This document shows, piece by piece, positions 41,552 to 50,023 of a DNA stretch of 64,000 bases (within the stretch, counting starts at the first letter, position 1; each line of letters opens with the position of its first letter). Below the pieces are notes generated by a model. That model had not been told where the DNA came from. It saw nothing but the letters and a program-made list of their open reading frames with translations, and ran no database searches. The stretch spans positions 1 through 64,000 of the forward strand of contig JACPIQ010000008.1 in assembly GCA_016188005.1 (NCBI GenBank), written 5' to 3'. The translations under genes and the position numbers were made by a program. This stretch comes from Candidatus Rokuibacteriota bacterium (GTDB lineage: Bacteria; Methylomirabilota; Methylomirabilia; Rokubacteriales; CSP1-6).

Positions 41552-42754
41552 TCATGCCCTTCGTTGCGGTGCGGAGGACACATCAACTCGCTGCCATGTG
41601 CCGTCCTGGCGGGCGAAGAGGTACTTGAGGAGCCCCACGAGGAAGGCCAGGTGCATGGCCACCAGGTAGTAGCCGAGGAGGGCGAAGCGGATGCCGCGCA
41701 CCTGGTCGTGGAGGAGGAGGCCAGCGGCCGCCCAGGTGTAAAAGGCGAGCTGGCCCACCAGGGCGGCCTGGTAGAACGGGCTGTCCGAGAGGGCCCAGTT
41801 GCTGGCCAGGAGGCCGATCATGGAAAACGGCAACACCCAACGCAGGATCTTGTGGGAGAAGAAGGCGAGGTGAGTGGCCGCATCCAGCCGCATGCCGAGG
41901 AAGTGGCGTAGCTCGCGGAAGGACCCCACGGCCAGGCGCACGCGGCGGGTGAACTCGCCCTCGACGGAGGGCGCGGCGAAGTCGATGGCCACGGCCTCCG
42001 GGTCGTGGACGATGCGGTAGCCGAGGCTGCGCGCCCGCATGGGGATGACGAAGTCGTCCAGGAGCACCGTCGGGTCGAGCACCGTGTAGCACTCGCGACG
42101 CAGGGCATAGATGGCGCCGCTCGCCTGCAGGTTGATGTCGAGGCGGGATTCCAGGAGCCGGAGCATGCACTCGTACTTCCAGTAGATGCCCTCGGTCTGG
42201 TCCGATTCCCTGCTGCTCTGGAACTGGAGGGCCCCGCACACGACGCCGACGCGGGGGTGGGCGAAGTGGCGGACGAGGTTCCGGAGGGCGGCGGGGGCGA
42301 AGAGGGTGGCGGCGTCCGAGAAGACGAGGATGTCGGAGTTGGCGCGGGCCACCGCCTCGTTGAGCGCATTGGCCTTGCCTTTCCGGTCGGGCAGCAGGAT
42401 GACCTGGATGTTCTCGTCCTTGGCTGCGCTGAGGATGTCGTTGGTGTCATCCGTGGAGCCGTCGGAGACGAAGACGACCTGGAGCTTGTGGGCGGGGTAG
42501 TCCAGCGCCCGGATATTGGCGATCTTGTCGGGCAGCCGCCGCTCCTCGTTGTGGGCGGGGACGATGAGGGTGATCGTGGGGGCTCCCTCGCGCGCGAGGG
42601 CCGCGCGGCGCCGGTCGCGGCGGGAGTTGATGTAGCGCCAGTCGCGCGCCGCCTGGACGAGGGCCGAGGCGACGAAGAGGAGGATGGGGTACAGGAGATA
42701 CGTGTAGACCACCAGAAAGCCGGAGAGCCAGAAGATGGAGGCGGCAGGTGTCAT
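41552..42754 (-). CDS. Membrane GT2-family glycosyltransferase
   Basis: A 400-residue enzyme: an N-terminal membrane segment ([20 protein letters not shown]), the GT-A domain with [35 protein letters not shown] (DxD-type), [13 protein letters not shown], then [18 protein letters not shown] and the [10 protein letters not shown] (R-x-x-R) motif of processive-like GT2 enzymes. Two to four C-terminal helices follow. Acts at the inner membrane; could be an initiating or chain-building enzyme. ATG 42754 overlaps the BY-kinase stop. Confidence 0.88.
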   Translation of the reverse strand: MTPAASIFWLSGFLVVYTYLLYPILLFVASALVQAARDWRYINSRRDRRRAALAREGAPTITLIVPAHNEERRLPDKIANIRALDYPAHKLQVVFVSDGSTDDTNDILSAAKDENIQVILLPDRKGKANALNEAVARANSDILVFSDAATLFAPAALRNLVRHFAHPRVGVVCGALQFQSSRESDQTEGIYWKYECMLRLLESRLDINLQASGAIYALRRECYTVLDPTVLLDDFVIPMRARSLGYRIVHDPEAVAIDFAAPSVEGEFTRRVRLAVGSFRELRHFLGMRLDAATHLAFFSHKILRWVLPFSMIGLLASNWALSDSPFYQAALVGQLAFYTWAAAGLLLHDQVRGIRFALLGYYLVAMHLAFLVGLLKYLFARQDGTWQRVDVSSAPQRRA

Positions 42755-43725
42755 CGCCGGCGCCTCCTGGGCCGCCCCGGCCGGAGCGCGGCCGCAATCG
42801 TCTTGACGCGCTTGACGGTGCGCCTCCAGGGACCTGCGCCATTCCCGTTGGGAACGGCCTCGGGGCTGTACGTGTAGCCTGCGTAGTAGCCGGAGTAGTA
42901 ACCCGACAGCGCGTGGTCGTCGCCGTTGAAGACGAGACCGATCATCCTGGCGGGGTCGATGACGTTGAGGGCCTCCTCTACCAGTCGGCGCGGCGTCCGA
43001 TGGGCCTGGACCACGAGGAGGAAGCCGTCCACCCAGCGGCCGATGACGCGGCAATCCTGCACCGGGACCAGGGGCGGGGCGTCCACCACGATGTAGTCGA
43101 AGCGGCTGCGCGCCTCGTCCAGGAGGGCGCCGAGCCGCGGGGACTTGAGCAGCTCGTAGGGGCTCGGCGGGGTCTGGCCGGCGCGGATCACGCTGAGGTT
43201 GAACGGAGGCCGGTCCTCGATGACCTCGGCGAGCCCCACGGCGGGGTCCACGATGGCGTTGACGAGGCACCGGCCGTGCACGCCCTCGAGGCCGAGGAGG
43301 TGGCCGAGGGCGGGACGGCGCAGGTCGGCGTCCACCAGGAGGACGCGCGCCTCCGGGGCCTGGGCCAGCGCCCCGGCGAGGTTGATGGCGGTGGTGGTCT
43401 TGCCGTCGCCGACGGCGGCGCTGGTCACGGCGAGGACCTGGACGCCCCCCGCCCTGTGGCGCTGCTCCACGATGTGGCGGAGGGCGCGGTACTGCTCGGC
43501 CTCGAATGCGGCGGGGGTGAGGAGGCTCACGAGATGCTCGTCCACGCCCTGCGGGATCTCGGCCGGCGCCGGGGCGGCCCGCGGGTGGCTCGACTTCTCG
43601 GCGGCATCCAGGGGCTCCTGGCCCTGTGTCTGAGCGGGCGCGGGGTCCGGGCGGTGGCCAGCGGCGTCGCCTCGCGCCTGGCGGTCGCGCTGCGCCTGCT
43701 CGAGGGCCTCGAAGAACTTGCTCAT
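42751..43725 (-). CDS. Capsular/EPS tyrosine autokinase (BY-kinase, CpsD-like)
   Basis: A 324-residue protein. Walker A-like TSAAVGDGKTTTAIN (near residue 101), Walker A' VLLVDADLRRPALG (near 129) and Walker B DYIVVDAPPL define a bacterial tyrosine kinase. The Tyr cluster SGYYSGYYAGYTYSPE near residues 272-287 is the autophosphorylation tail, followed by a very basic end. These kinases pair with a separate chain-length protein (here at 46060) to control polymer length. Overlaps both neighbours by 4 bases. Confidence 0.9.
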   Translation of the reverse strand: MSKFFEALEQAQRDRQARGDAAGHRPDPAPAQTQGQEPLDAAEKSSHPRAAPAPAEIPQGVDEHLVSLLTPAAFEAEQYRALRHIVEQRHRAGGVQVLAVTSAAVGDGKTTTAINLAGALAQAPEARVLLVDADLRRPALGHLLGLEGVHGRCLVNAIVDPAVGLAEVIEDRPPFNLSVIRAGQTPPSPYELLKSPRLGALLDEARSRFDYIVVDAPPLVPVQDCRVIGRWVDGFLLVVQAHRTPRRLVEEALNVIDPARMIGLVFNGDDHALSGYYSGYYAGYTYSPEAVPNGNGAGPWRRTVKRVKTIAAALRPGRPRRRRR

Positions 43726-44996
43726 CTCGGCATCGCCCGGGGCTCGCCGCTGGCGGTGAGGGCCAGTTCCACGGCGGCGGGTCGTATCGCGATGGCCCGA
43801 GAGGGCTTGCGCAGGGGCACCGTCGCCTCGATCAGGGCCGCCAGGCGGCCGGCGGAGGCTTCCCAGGAGTGACGGGTCCGGGCGAAGGCGAGCCCCCGGG
43901 CCGCGAGCTGCGCGCGGGGGATCGGGCTCGCCAGCAGATGGAGCAACTGGCGGGCGAGCACCGTGGGGTTGTCCTCGATGACGAGGTCGCAGTCGGGGAC
44001 GGCACCGAGCCCGGCGGCGGCGCTGGACGTGGCGACGACCGGCAGGCCGGTGAGCATCGCCTCGACGATGCCCGCCGCTGGCCCGCGTGCGGGCGGCAGC
44101 GGGGCCACGGCCAGGGTGGCGCGATGGAGCGCGCCGCGGAGGTCCTCGGGAGGCGTCACGAACTCGATCCCCGCGATGTCGGCCAGGCGCCGCGCCGAGA
44201 CGGGCGGGTTCAGGCTGGCGACCAGGAAGCCGGCGTCGGGGCGGGCGGCCTTGACCGCGGGAACCGTGGTCAGGCAGAAGCGGGCCAGGGCCTCGACGCC
44301 CGCCGCGTCGTCGAGCCGCCCGACGATGGCGACGGTACCGTTCGAGGAGAGGCGCGTGACAGGCGCGAAGTGCGCCTCGTCAACGCCGTCCAGGATGACC
44401 GTGACGGCCGCCCCGGGGGCGCGGGCCAGCAACGCGCGCGCCGCCGCCGGGCTCGCCGCGATGCAGTGGGCAGCGCGCCTGACGGCTGCCGTCTCCGCGA
44501 GGCGCAGGCGCGCGGCCTCGGTGCGGCAGAAGTTGGCGGCGGGGAAGGCATGGGCCGCCGCCTGGCGCTCCCACCAGTCGGAGTCCACGTGGCCGAAGTC
44601 GGCCACCACGGGGATCCGCGGGTCGAGCTCGGCCGCGTACGGCATCATGCTCGAGGAGGAGACGTAGACGAGATCGAAGGGCTCCGCGGTCAGCCGCTGG
44701 GCCACCCGGGCGCGGAGAGCCTCGGAGCGAAAGTAGGTGACGGATCGGGACTGGCCGGTGACGACGCGCACCGCGGCGGAGAGGTTCCGCCATCCCCGCG
44801 GCAGGACGGCGAACTCGATGTCGCCGAACTCGGTCCGGAGCGCGGCCACGGGGCCCGCGATGTCGGTCTGGTCTGTCACGAAGGCGAGGGTGAGGCGGTG
44901 GCTCGGGAGGAGGCACCGCGCGAAGCGGTACTCCCTCCGCGCCTCCTCGGCGCGGCGCGGGACGGGCAGCCAGCGGGCGAGCATGAGGATCTTCAT
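43722..44996 (-). CDS. Sugar transferase, PEP-CTERM/EpsH1-associated type
   Basis: A 424-residue GT-B glycosyltransferase. The start ILMLARWLPVPRRAEEARRE, then YVSSSSMMPYAAEL, VADFGHVDSDWWERQAAAH and CIAASPAAARALLA match the family of sugar transferases linked to exosortase/EPS loci. The C-domain shows VILDGVDEAHFAP, VAIVGRLDDAAG and LPPARGPAAGIVEAMLTGLP with the donor-binding Glu. ATG 44996 overlaps the ATPase stop. Its place among XrtA-type core genes supports the assignment. Confidence 0.87.
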   Translation of the reverse strand: MKILMLARWLPVPRRAEEARREYRFARCLLPSHRLTLAFVTDQTDIAGPVAALRTEFGDIEFAVLPRGWRNLSAAVRVVTGQSRSVTYFRSEALRARVAQRLTAEPFDLVYVSSSSMMPYAAELDPRIPVVADFGHVDSDWWERQAAAHAFPAANFCRTEAARLRLAETAAVRRAAHCIAASPAAARALLARAPGAAVTVILDGVDEAHFAPVTRLSSNGTVAIVGRLDDAAGVEALARFCLTTVPAVKAARPDAGFLVASLNPPVSARRLADIAGIEFVTPPEDLRGALHRATLAVAPLPPARGPAAGIVEAMLTGLPVVATSSAAAGLGAVPDCDLVIEDNPTVLARQLLHLLASPIPRAQLAARGLAFARTRHSWEASAGRLAALIEATVPLRKPSRAIAIRPAAVELALTASGEPRAMPR

Positions 44997-46063
44997 CGCC
45001 CGAGGAGCCCCCGGGCCGAGCGCATGGCCTGCTCGATGAGGTCGGCGCCCTGATCGAGGAGATGGAGCAGGAGGCCGGGGTCGAGGAAGGCGAGGCCCGC
45101 CACTCCCGCCAGGCCGGCGATCGCGGCCAGCCCCCAGGCGCTCGGGGCCAGCGGGCGGGTCTGGGCGCCCCGCACGGGCGCCCGGCCGCGCGGCAACGCC
45201 GAGACGGGGGGCGCGCTCGCGACGGGGCGCCGTCGTGTGACGGGGCGGCGGGTCCGCGGGCCGCCCTCGAGATAGGTGATGGCCTCCTCGGCGACCTCCC
45301 GGCTGATCCGGCGCTGCTGGTCGGCGTAGGCCGTGACCAGGCAGTGGTCGCACACCATGTTGATGATGCGCGGGATGCCGCCGGCGTACCCGGCGATGGC
45401 GGCGACGGCGCCCGCGGAGAAGAGGTCGAGGTCGGGGCAGCCGGCCACGCGGAGGCGGGTGCGGATGTAGCTCCCGGTGTCCTCGGCGGTGAGGAGCGGC
45501 AGGGTCGTGCGCAGCCCGATGCGCTGCTTGAGCTGGCGGAGCTCCGGCAGGTCCAGCCTGTCGCGCAGCTCGGGCTGGCCGATGAGGACGATCTGGAGAA
45601 TTTTCTCCGAGGTGGTCTCGAAGTTGGAGAGGAGCCGGATCTGCTCCAGGGTCGTGGGCTGGAGGTTCTGGGCCTCGTCCAGGATGAGGGCGGTGTTCTG
45701 TCCGGCGCGGCTGCGCTCGACGAGGAAGTTCTGGAGCGCGAAGAGCCGCTGGGCATGGGACTCCGCGGGCTTGGCGATGCCGAGGTCTCCGAGGGCGTAC
45801 TCGAGGATGCCCTCGAAGGGCAGGAGCGAGTTGGCGACATAGGCGACAGCGGTGGTGCCGTCGAGGCGTCTCAGGAGTGCCTGGACCAGAGTGGTCTTGC
45901 CCGTGCCCACCTCTCCCGTGAGGAGGACGAAGCCCTTCCGCTCCTGGACGCCATAGACGAGCTGGGCCAGAGCCTCGCGGTGCCCCGGCGTGAGGTGGAG
46001 GAAGCGGGGGTCGGGCGTGGGGCCGAAGGGCTTTTCGGCGAGGCCGAAGAAGTCGAGGGTCAC
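44993..46063 (-). CDS. ExeA-like AAA ATPase, XrtA/PEP-CTERM-associated
   Basis: A 356-residue protein beginning MTLDFFGLAEKPFGPTPDP, the hallmark of ExeA/GspA-type ATPases. Walker A LLTGEVGTGKTTLV spans residues 47-60 and Walker B TALILDEAQNLQPTTLEQI lies near 122; SNFETTSEKILQIVLIGQPE follows. After residue 265 comes an Arg/Pro linker and one hydrophobic segment (WGLAAIAGLAGVAGLAFL). A dedicated subgroup is conserved in exosortase-A EPS loci beside the chain-length and kinase genes, as here. Likely an inner-membrane-bound ATPase for polymer export assembly. Confidence 0.9.
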   Translation of the reverse strand: MTLDFFGLAEKPFGPTPDPRFLHLTPGHREALAQLVYGVQERKGFVLLTGEVGTGKTTLVQALLRRLDGTTAVAYVANSLLPFEGILEYALGDLGIAKPAESHAQRLFALQNFLVERSRAGQNTALILDEAQNLQPTTLEQIRLLSNFETTSEKILQIVLIGQPELRDRLDLPELRQLKQRIGLRTTLPLLTAEDTGSYIRTRLRVAGCPDLDLFSAGAVAAIAGYAGGIPRIINMVCDHCLVTAYADQQRRISREVAEEAITYLEGGPRTRRPVTRRRPVASAPPVSALPRGRAPVRGAQTRPLAPSAWGLAAIAGLAGVAGLAFLDPGLLLHLLDQGADLIEQAMRSARGLLGR

Positions 46064-47763
46064 CGCGTGGCCCTCGTCGCGGCGTCCTGCGCGAGGAGGC
46101 GCACCAGGGACTCATTGCCGTGGGCGACGACATAGGAGCTGCCGGCCACGAGGACGAGGCCGAGTGTGGCGGAGGCGGCGGCGAGCCGGAAGCGGAGGCG
46201 CCGGCGCCGCCTGTCGTCCTCGCTGGCGATGCGGGGGATGCTGACCAGCACGGGCATGCTGGTGAAGGCGCGCAGCTCGCCCACCGAGTGGAAGGAGGTG
46301 TCGAGCATCTCCGCCAGCACGATGGCGCCGGCGGCGAGGCCGGCCGCGAGCCCGAGGCTCACGAGGAGGAGCCGGAGCCGGTTCGGCGCCACCGGGGTCG
46401 CCGAGGGCACCGCCGGGTCGAGGATGCGGAACTGCTCGCCCTTCTGGCGCTGCTCCATGCTCTCGGCGAGCTGTGCCTCCTCGTGACGCTTGACCAGCGA
46501 GTGGTAGAGCTCCTTGGTCGAGTCGTAGTCGCGCGACATCTCGAGGAATTCCTGCTCGCGACGTGGCGTGTTCTCGACGCGCGCCTGGTAGGCGGCGACG
46601 GCGCCGCGGAGCCGCTTGTCCTCGGCCTGGAGGATCTTGACTTCCGCCTCCGTGGCCTGGAGCGCCTCGCGCACACGGAGGGCATAGGGGTTGGGCGGAG
46701 GGGGTGGCGCGGCCGGCTGGCCCGGTTTGGCCGGCTGGGCCTGGGTCGATGTCGACTCGTAGTCGGCGAGCGCTTCCGGCACCTCTTCCTTCAGCGCGGC
46801 GATCTCCTGGCGCACCCGGGCCACGAAGGGATGCTCCTCGGTGTAGCGGGCGCGGGCGGCGGCCAGCTCCTGGCGGAGCCTCAGCATCCGGGCCGCAGGG
46901 TGCTCGCGCGCGGTGAAGCCGTCGGGGCCCATGCCGGGCGGCGCCCCCAGAGCGGGGAGGCGGACCAGCGAGGCCGCCTCGGCCATCTGGCCCTGCAGGG
47001 CCTCGCGGCGCTCGGCGGCGCGCACCTGGTTGTCGCTGTTGAGGCGGAGCTGGGTGTGGAGCGCCTCCAGCGTGGCCAGATTGGCCTGCATCTGCTGGGG
47101 CAGTTCCCCCATGTGGCGCTTGCGGAAGTCGCTCACCCGCTGCTCCTGCTCGTCGAGCCGCTTCTTGGTCTCGCCGAGCTGCGACTTGAGGAACTCGGCG
47201 GTGCCCGTGGCCTGCCGCTCGCGGACCTTCAGGTTCTCCTCGATATAGAAGGAGGCAAGCGTGTTGGTGACGAGCGCCACCGTCTGGGGGTCCCGCCCCT
47301 GGTAGGACAGCGCGAAGGCCGTGGTGGCGCCGGCCCGGCCCCGGGTCTCGGTGGATCTCAGATCGAGGCGGATGTCCTTGCGCATGCTCTCGATGACCTC
47401 CTCGCCCGACATCCGGGAGCGGAGATCGGGGTAGAGGCCGAAGCGGGCGATGAGCCCTTCGAGCCGCGAGCGGCTCAGGATCTCCTGGCTGATGGTGTGA
47501 AGCCTGGTCTCCAGCTCGCTCGTCACCGTGGGGCGGACGAAGGCTTCAGGCACCTGCTGGCGCTCCACGAGCACGGTGGCCGTCGAGCGGTGGAGGACAG
47601 GTAGCGCGGCGATGACGCTCACCGCTGCCGTGGCGGGGAGCGCAAAGACCAGGATGGCCAGCCACTTGCGCCGGCTCCAGGCCGCGCGCAGCCGGTCGAG
47701 ACCGGCGCCCTTCTGCTGGGCGGGCTCCTCGCCCTCCATGAGAGATCGCGGCTCGGCGCTCAT
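46060..47763 (-). CDS. Polysaccharide chain-length determinant (Wzz type, XrtA-associated)
   Basis: A 567-residue inner-membrane protein. Helix 1 lies near residues 33-55 (WLAILVFALPATAAVSVI). A long periplasmic coiled-coil region contains RLDEQEQRVSDFRKRHMGEL (near 200), and EHPFVARVRQEIAALKEE and a Pro-rich loop come later. FRILDPAVPSATPVAPNRLR precedes the second helix near 455. A third hydrophobic segment lies near 530. Without its own kinase domain, it is the partner of the BY-kinase at 42751. Overlaps with both neighbours by 4 bases indicate coupled translation. Confidence 0.9.
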   Translation of the reverse strand: MSAEPRSLMEGEEPAQQKGAGLDRLRAAWSRRKWLAILVFALPATAAVSVIAALPVLHRSTATVLVERQQVPEAFVRPTVTSELETRLHTISQEILSRSRLEGLIARFGLYPDLRSRMSGEEVIESMRKDIRLDLRSTETRGRAGATTAFALSYQGRDPQTVALVTNTLASFYIEENLKVRERQATGTAEFLKSQLGETKKRLDEQEQRVSDFRKRHMGELPQQMQANLATLEALHTQLRLNSDNQVRAAERREALQGQMAEAASLVRLPALGAPPGMGPDGFTAREHPAARMLRLRQELAAARARYTEEHPFVARVRQEIAALKEEVPEALADYESTSTQAQPAKPGQPAAPPPPPNPYALRVREALQATEAEVKILQAEDKRLRGAVAAYQARVENTPRREQEFLEMSRDYDSTKELYHSLVKRHEEAQLAESMEQRQKGEQFRILDPAVPSATPVAPNRLRLLLVSLGLAAGLAAGAIVLAEMLDTSFHSVGELRAFTSMPVLVSIPRIASEDDRRRRRLRFRLAAASATLGLVLVAGSSYVVAHGNESLVRLLAQDAATRATR

Positions 47764-49187
47764 GGCTGCTGGCTGGCCGGGCGCCCGGGCTGGAGCCCGG
47801 CGTCCTTGAGCTTGTAGAGGAGGGCCCGGTAGGAGATGCTGAGCGCCCTCGCGGCCTTCACCCGGTTCCAGCGCGTCTCCTCGAGCATGCGGACGATGGC
47901 CTCGCGCTCGGCGGCCTGGGCGGCCTTCCTGCCGATGTCCTTCAGCGACACGCGCGCGGGGGCGGCCGGGCGCGGGGCGGGGCGGTCCTCGCCATTGGGC
48001 ATGCCGCCGGGGAAGGGGCTTCGCGTCAGCCCGGGATCGCCCAGCACGATCATCCGCTTGATGACGTTCTCCAGCTCACGGACATTGCCGGGGTAGCGGT
48101 GGTGGTGGAGCCGCTCGACGGTCTCGGGCGGCAGCGTGAAGCCATCCCGCTGATAGAGCTTGGCGTAGCGCTGGACGAAGTACTCGGCGAGGAGCGGGAT
48201 CTCCTCCGGACGCTCCCGGAGCGGCGGCACCTCGATCTGGATCACGTTGAGGCGGTAGAAGAGGTCCTCGCGAAAGCGCCCGGCGGCCACGGCCTGCTCG
48301 ATGTTCTGGTTCGTGGCGGCCAGCACCCGCACGTCCACCTTGACGGTGTTGCGGCCGCCGACGCGGGAGAACTGGCCGTCCTGGAGCACGTGGAGCAGCT
48401 TGCCCTGGAGCGCCGGGTGGAGGTCGCCGATCTCGTCGAGGAAGATCGTGCCGTGGTTGGCGGACTCGAACTTGCCCATCTTGAGGGCATGCGCCCCCGT
48501 GAAGGCCCCGCGCTCGTGGCCGAAGAGCTCGGATTCGAGTAGCTCGCGCGGCACCGCGGCGCAGTTGACCTTGACGAAGGGCCCCGACTGACGCGCCGAG
48601 TGGTCGTGAATGGCACGGGCCACCAGGTCCTTGCCGGCCCCCGTCTCGCCGGAGATGAGGACGGTGACGTCCACGCGGGCGGCCTGGTCGATGATGTCCC
48701 GCGCCTCCTTCATCCGCGCGCTGCGCCAGAGGTCGAGCTCCTGGGCCAGACGGGCCCGCGGCTCCTCCTCCGGGGCCCGGCCCCAGGAGCGCCGCGGGCG
48801 GGCCAGCGCGCTCTTGATGGCGTTCTCCAGCTCCTCTGGGGTGAAGGGCTTCTGGACGAAGTCGTCGGCCCCGAGCGCCGTGGCCTCAGCCATGCGCTGC
48901 ATGCCGCTGCCGCCATTGCCGTTGGCCAGCAGGATGATGGGGCCCGGGGCGCCCCCCTGGATCCTGAGCCGGCGCAGCAGCTCGGCCCCGTCGGCGCCGT
49001 CGAGGTTGAGGTCGAGGAGGCTGAAGATGAATTGGTTGTGGGCCAGGGCGGCGAGAGCCTCGTCCACGCTGCCGGCGAGCACGGGCTCGTAGCCACGGTT
49101 GACGAGGAGGCTCGCGAGATGGCGCTGCGTGACCGGATCGGCCTCGACCATGAGGACCAGCCGGGTTTTGGCACTCTCGTCGGGCAT
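47760..49187 (-). CDS. prsR: PrsR-like sigma-54-dependent response regulator
   Basis: A 475-residue NtrC-type protein. The receiver has Asp59 in FSLLDLNLDG and Lys114 in FVQKPFTPEE, but the usual Thr/Ser is replaced in ILLANGNG. The AAA domain has Walker A GETGAGKD (181-188), GAFTGA (228-233) and Walker B GTIFLDEIGD (247-256). The Fis-type helix-turn-helix RVKAARALSISYRALLYKL closes it. PrsR proteins activate PEP-CTERM and EPS genes with RpoN; the sensor kinase PrsK is not in the window. ATG 49187 is chosen; GTG 49244 is an alternative, with a weak TGGC-N9-GC element at 49291-49305. First gene of the EPS block. Confidence 0.9.
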   Translation of the reverse strand: MPDESAKTRLVLMVEADPVTQRHLASLLVNRGYEPVLAGSVDEALAALAHNQFIFSLLDLNLDGADGAELLRRLRIQGGAPGPIILLANGNGGSGMQRMAEATALGADDFVQKPFTPEELENAIKSALARPRRSWGRAPEEEPRARLAQELDLWRSARMKEARDIIDQAARVDVTVLISGETGAGKDLVARAIHDHSARQSGPFVKVNCAAVPRELLESELFGHERGAFTGAHALKMGKFESANHGTIFLDEIGDLHPALQGKLLHVLQDGQFSRVGGRNTVKVDVRVLAATNQNIEQAVAAGRFREDLFYRLNVIQIEVPPLRERPEEIPLLAEYFVQRYAKLYQRDGFTLPPETVERLHHHRYPGNVRELENVIKRMIVLGDPGLTRSPFPGGMPNGEDRPAPRPAAPARVSLKDIGRKAAQAAEREAIVRMLEETRWNRVKAARALSISYRALLYKLKDAGLQPGRPASQQP

Positions 49188-50023
49188 GGCTCGGGGCTCC
49201 GGGGCCGGCGGCGGTCCTCCCTCGTCCTGTGACCTTCGCTTCACCGGAATGTGGCCTTCACTGTGATCGCGCTTGCGTGCCGAGGTGCAGGCGAGTGATC
49301 AGCCACGCAAGTCCGGTTCCAGCCCCCCGCCCGGGCGCGCCCCTCCGCGACGCGGCGCATGCTCCTGGAAACGTAAAGTTTGCCGACTGGACCGCCGGGG
49401 AACTTGCCCCGCTTCGCATCGCCCGCGGGCCACGGCGGTGGAGTCCCGGCGCGTGCGTGGTTTACCCCGGAGGGATGTCGCGCTTGCGCATCGTCCCGCC
49501 CCGGGGCGTTCGATGTGAGTGGGAGTTACGGCGACATGCCAGGTTCGCCCCAGCGGGGATATCAGGATGTTCAGGGATGGTGACCCGGGTGATTGACCGG
49601 TGCCGTGACGCTGCAATTGGTTGCGGTGGACGGTTCGCGGGAAGGCAACGCGCGGCCGGAGACCGATTGAAGACAGCCGCGAAAGGTGTTTCCACCGACA
49701 TTCTGTCAAGTTCCTCGACGGCGGGGAAGCGTGGTCCTGCGATCTCGGCGGGTTAGGAGCTGAGCCGTTGGTCCGCGATGCACTAGGAGCTTGTCGCGAC
49801 GATTTACACATGCGCAAGCTGCTGCGACATCGCCGGGGATAGCGGTGATGCCGCAGAGCGATGAATTGCCAGCGCCGGCGCCCGCCTAGGAATAACTACT
49901 GAGTGCCGGGACCGGGCGCATCGCCCCGATGGCACGCCGCGTGCCAGGCTCTATGCTGCGGTCGCCGGAGAGCTGGCGCCGATGGCGAGTTCCCGTCCCT
50001 GATTCGTCGCGGAGGGAAATGGA
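49188..50023. other. Divergent regulatory region between the EPS block and the large regulator
   Basis: More than 700 bases without a supported gene. Contains the palindromic TGGCACG site at 49930-49946 and two inverted pairs of TGTCGC/GCGACA (49476 with 49531; 49792 with 49824), possible activator-binding sites. A GGAGGG ribosome site at 50011-50016 serves the TTG start at 50024. Confidence 0.55.
49930..49946. promoter_or_regulatory. Palindromic sigma-54-like promoter
   Basis: TGGCACGCCGCGTGCCA is a near-perfect 17-bp palindrome. On either strand it has a perfect -24 half (TGGCACG) with GC exactly 10 bases after GG, though the -12 half is GTGC rather than TTGC. It lies about 80 bases before the regulator gene and could also fire toward the EPS block. 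Confidence 0.45.
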
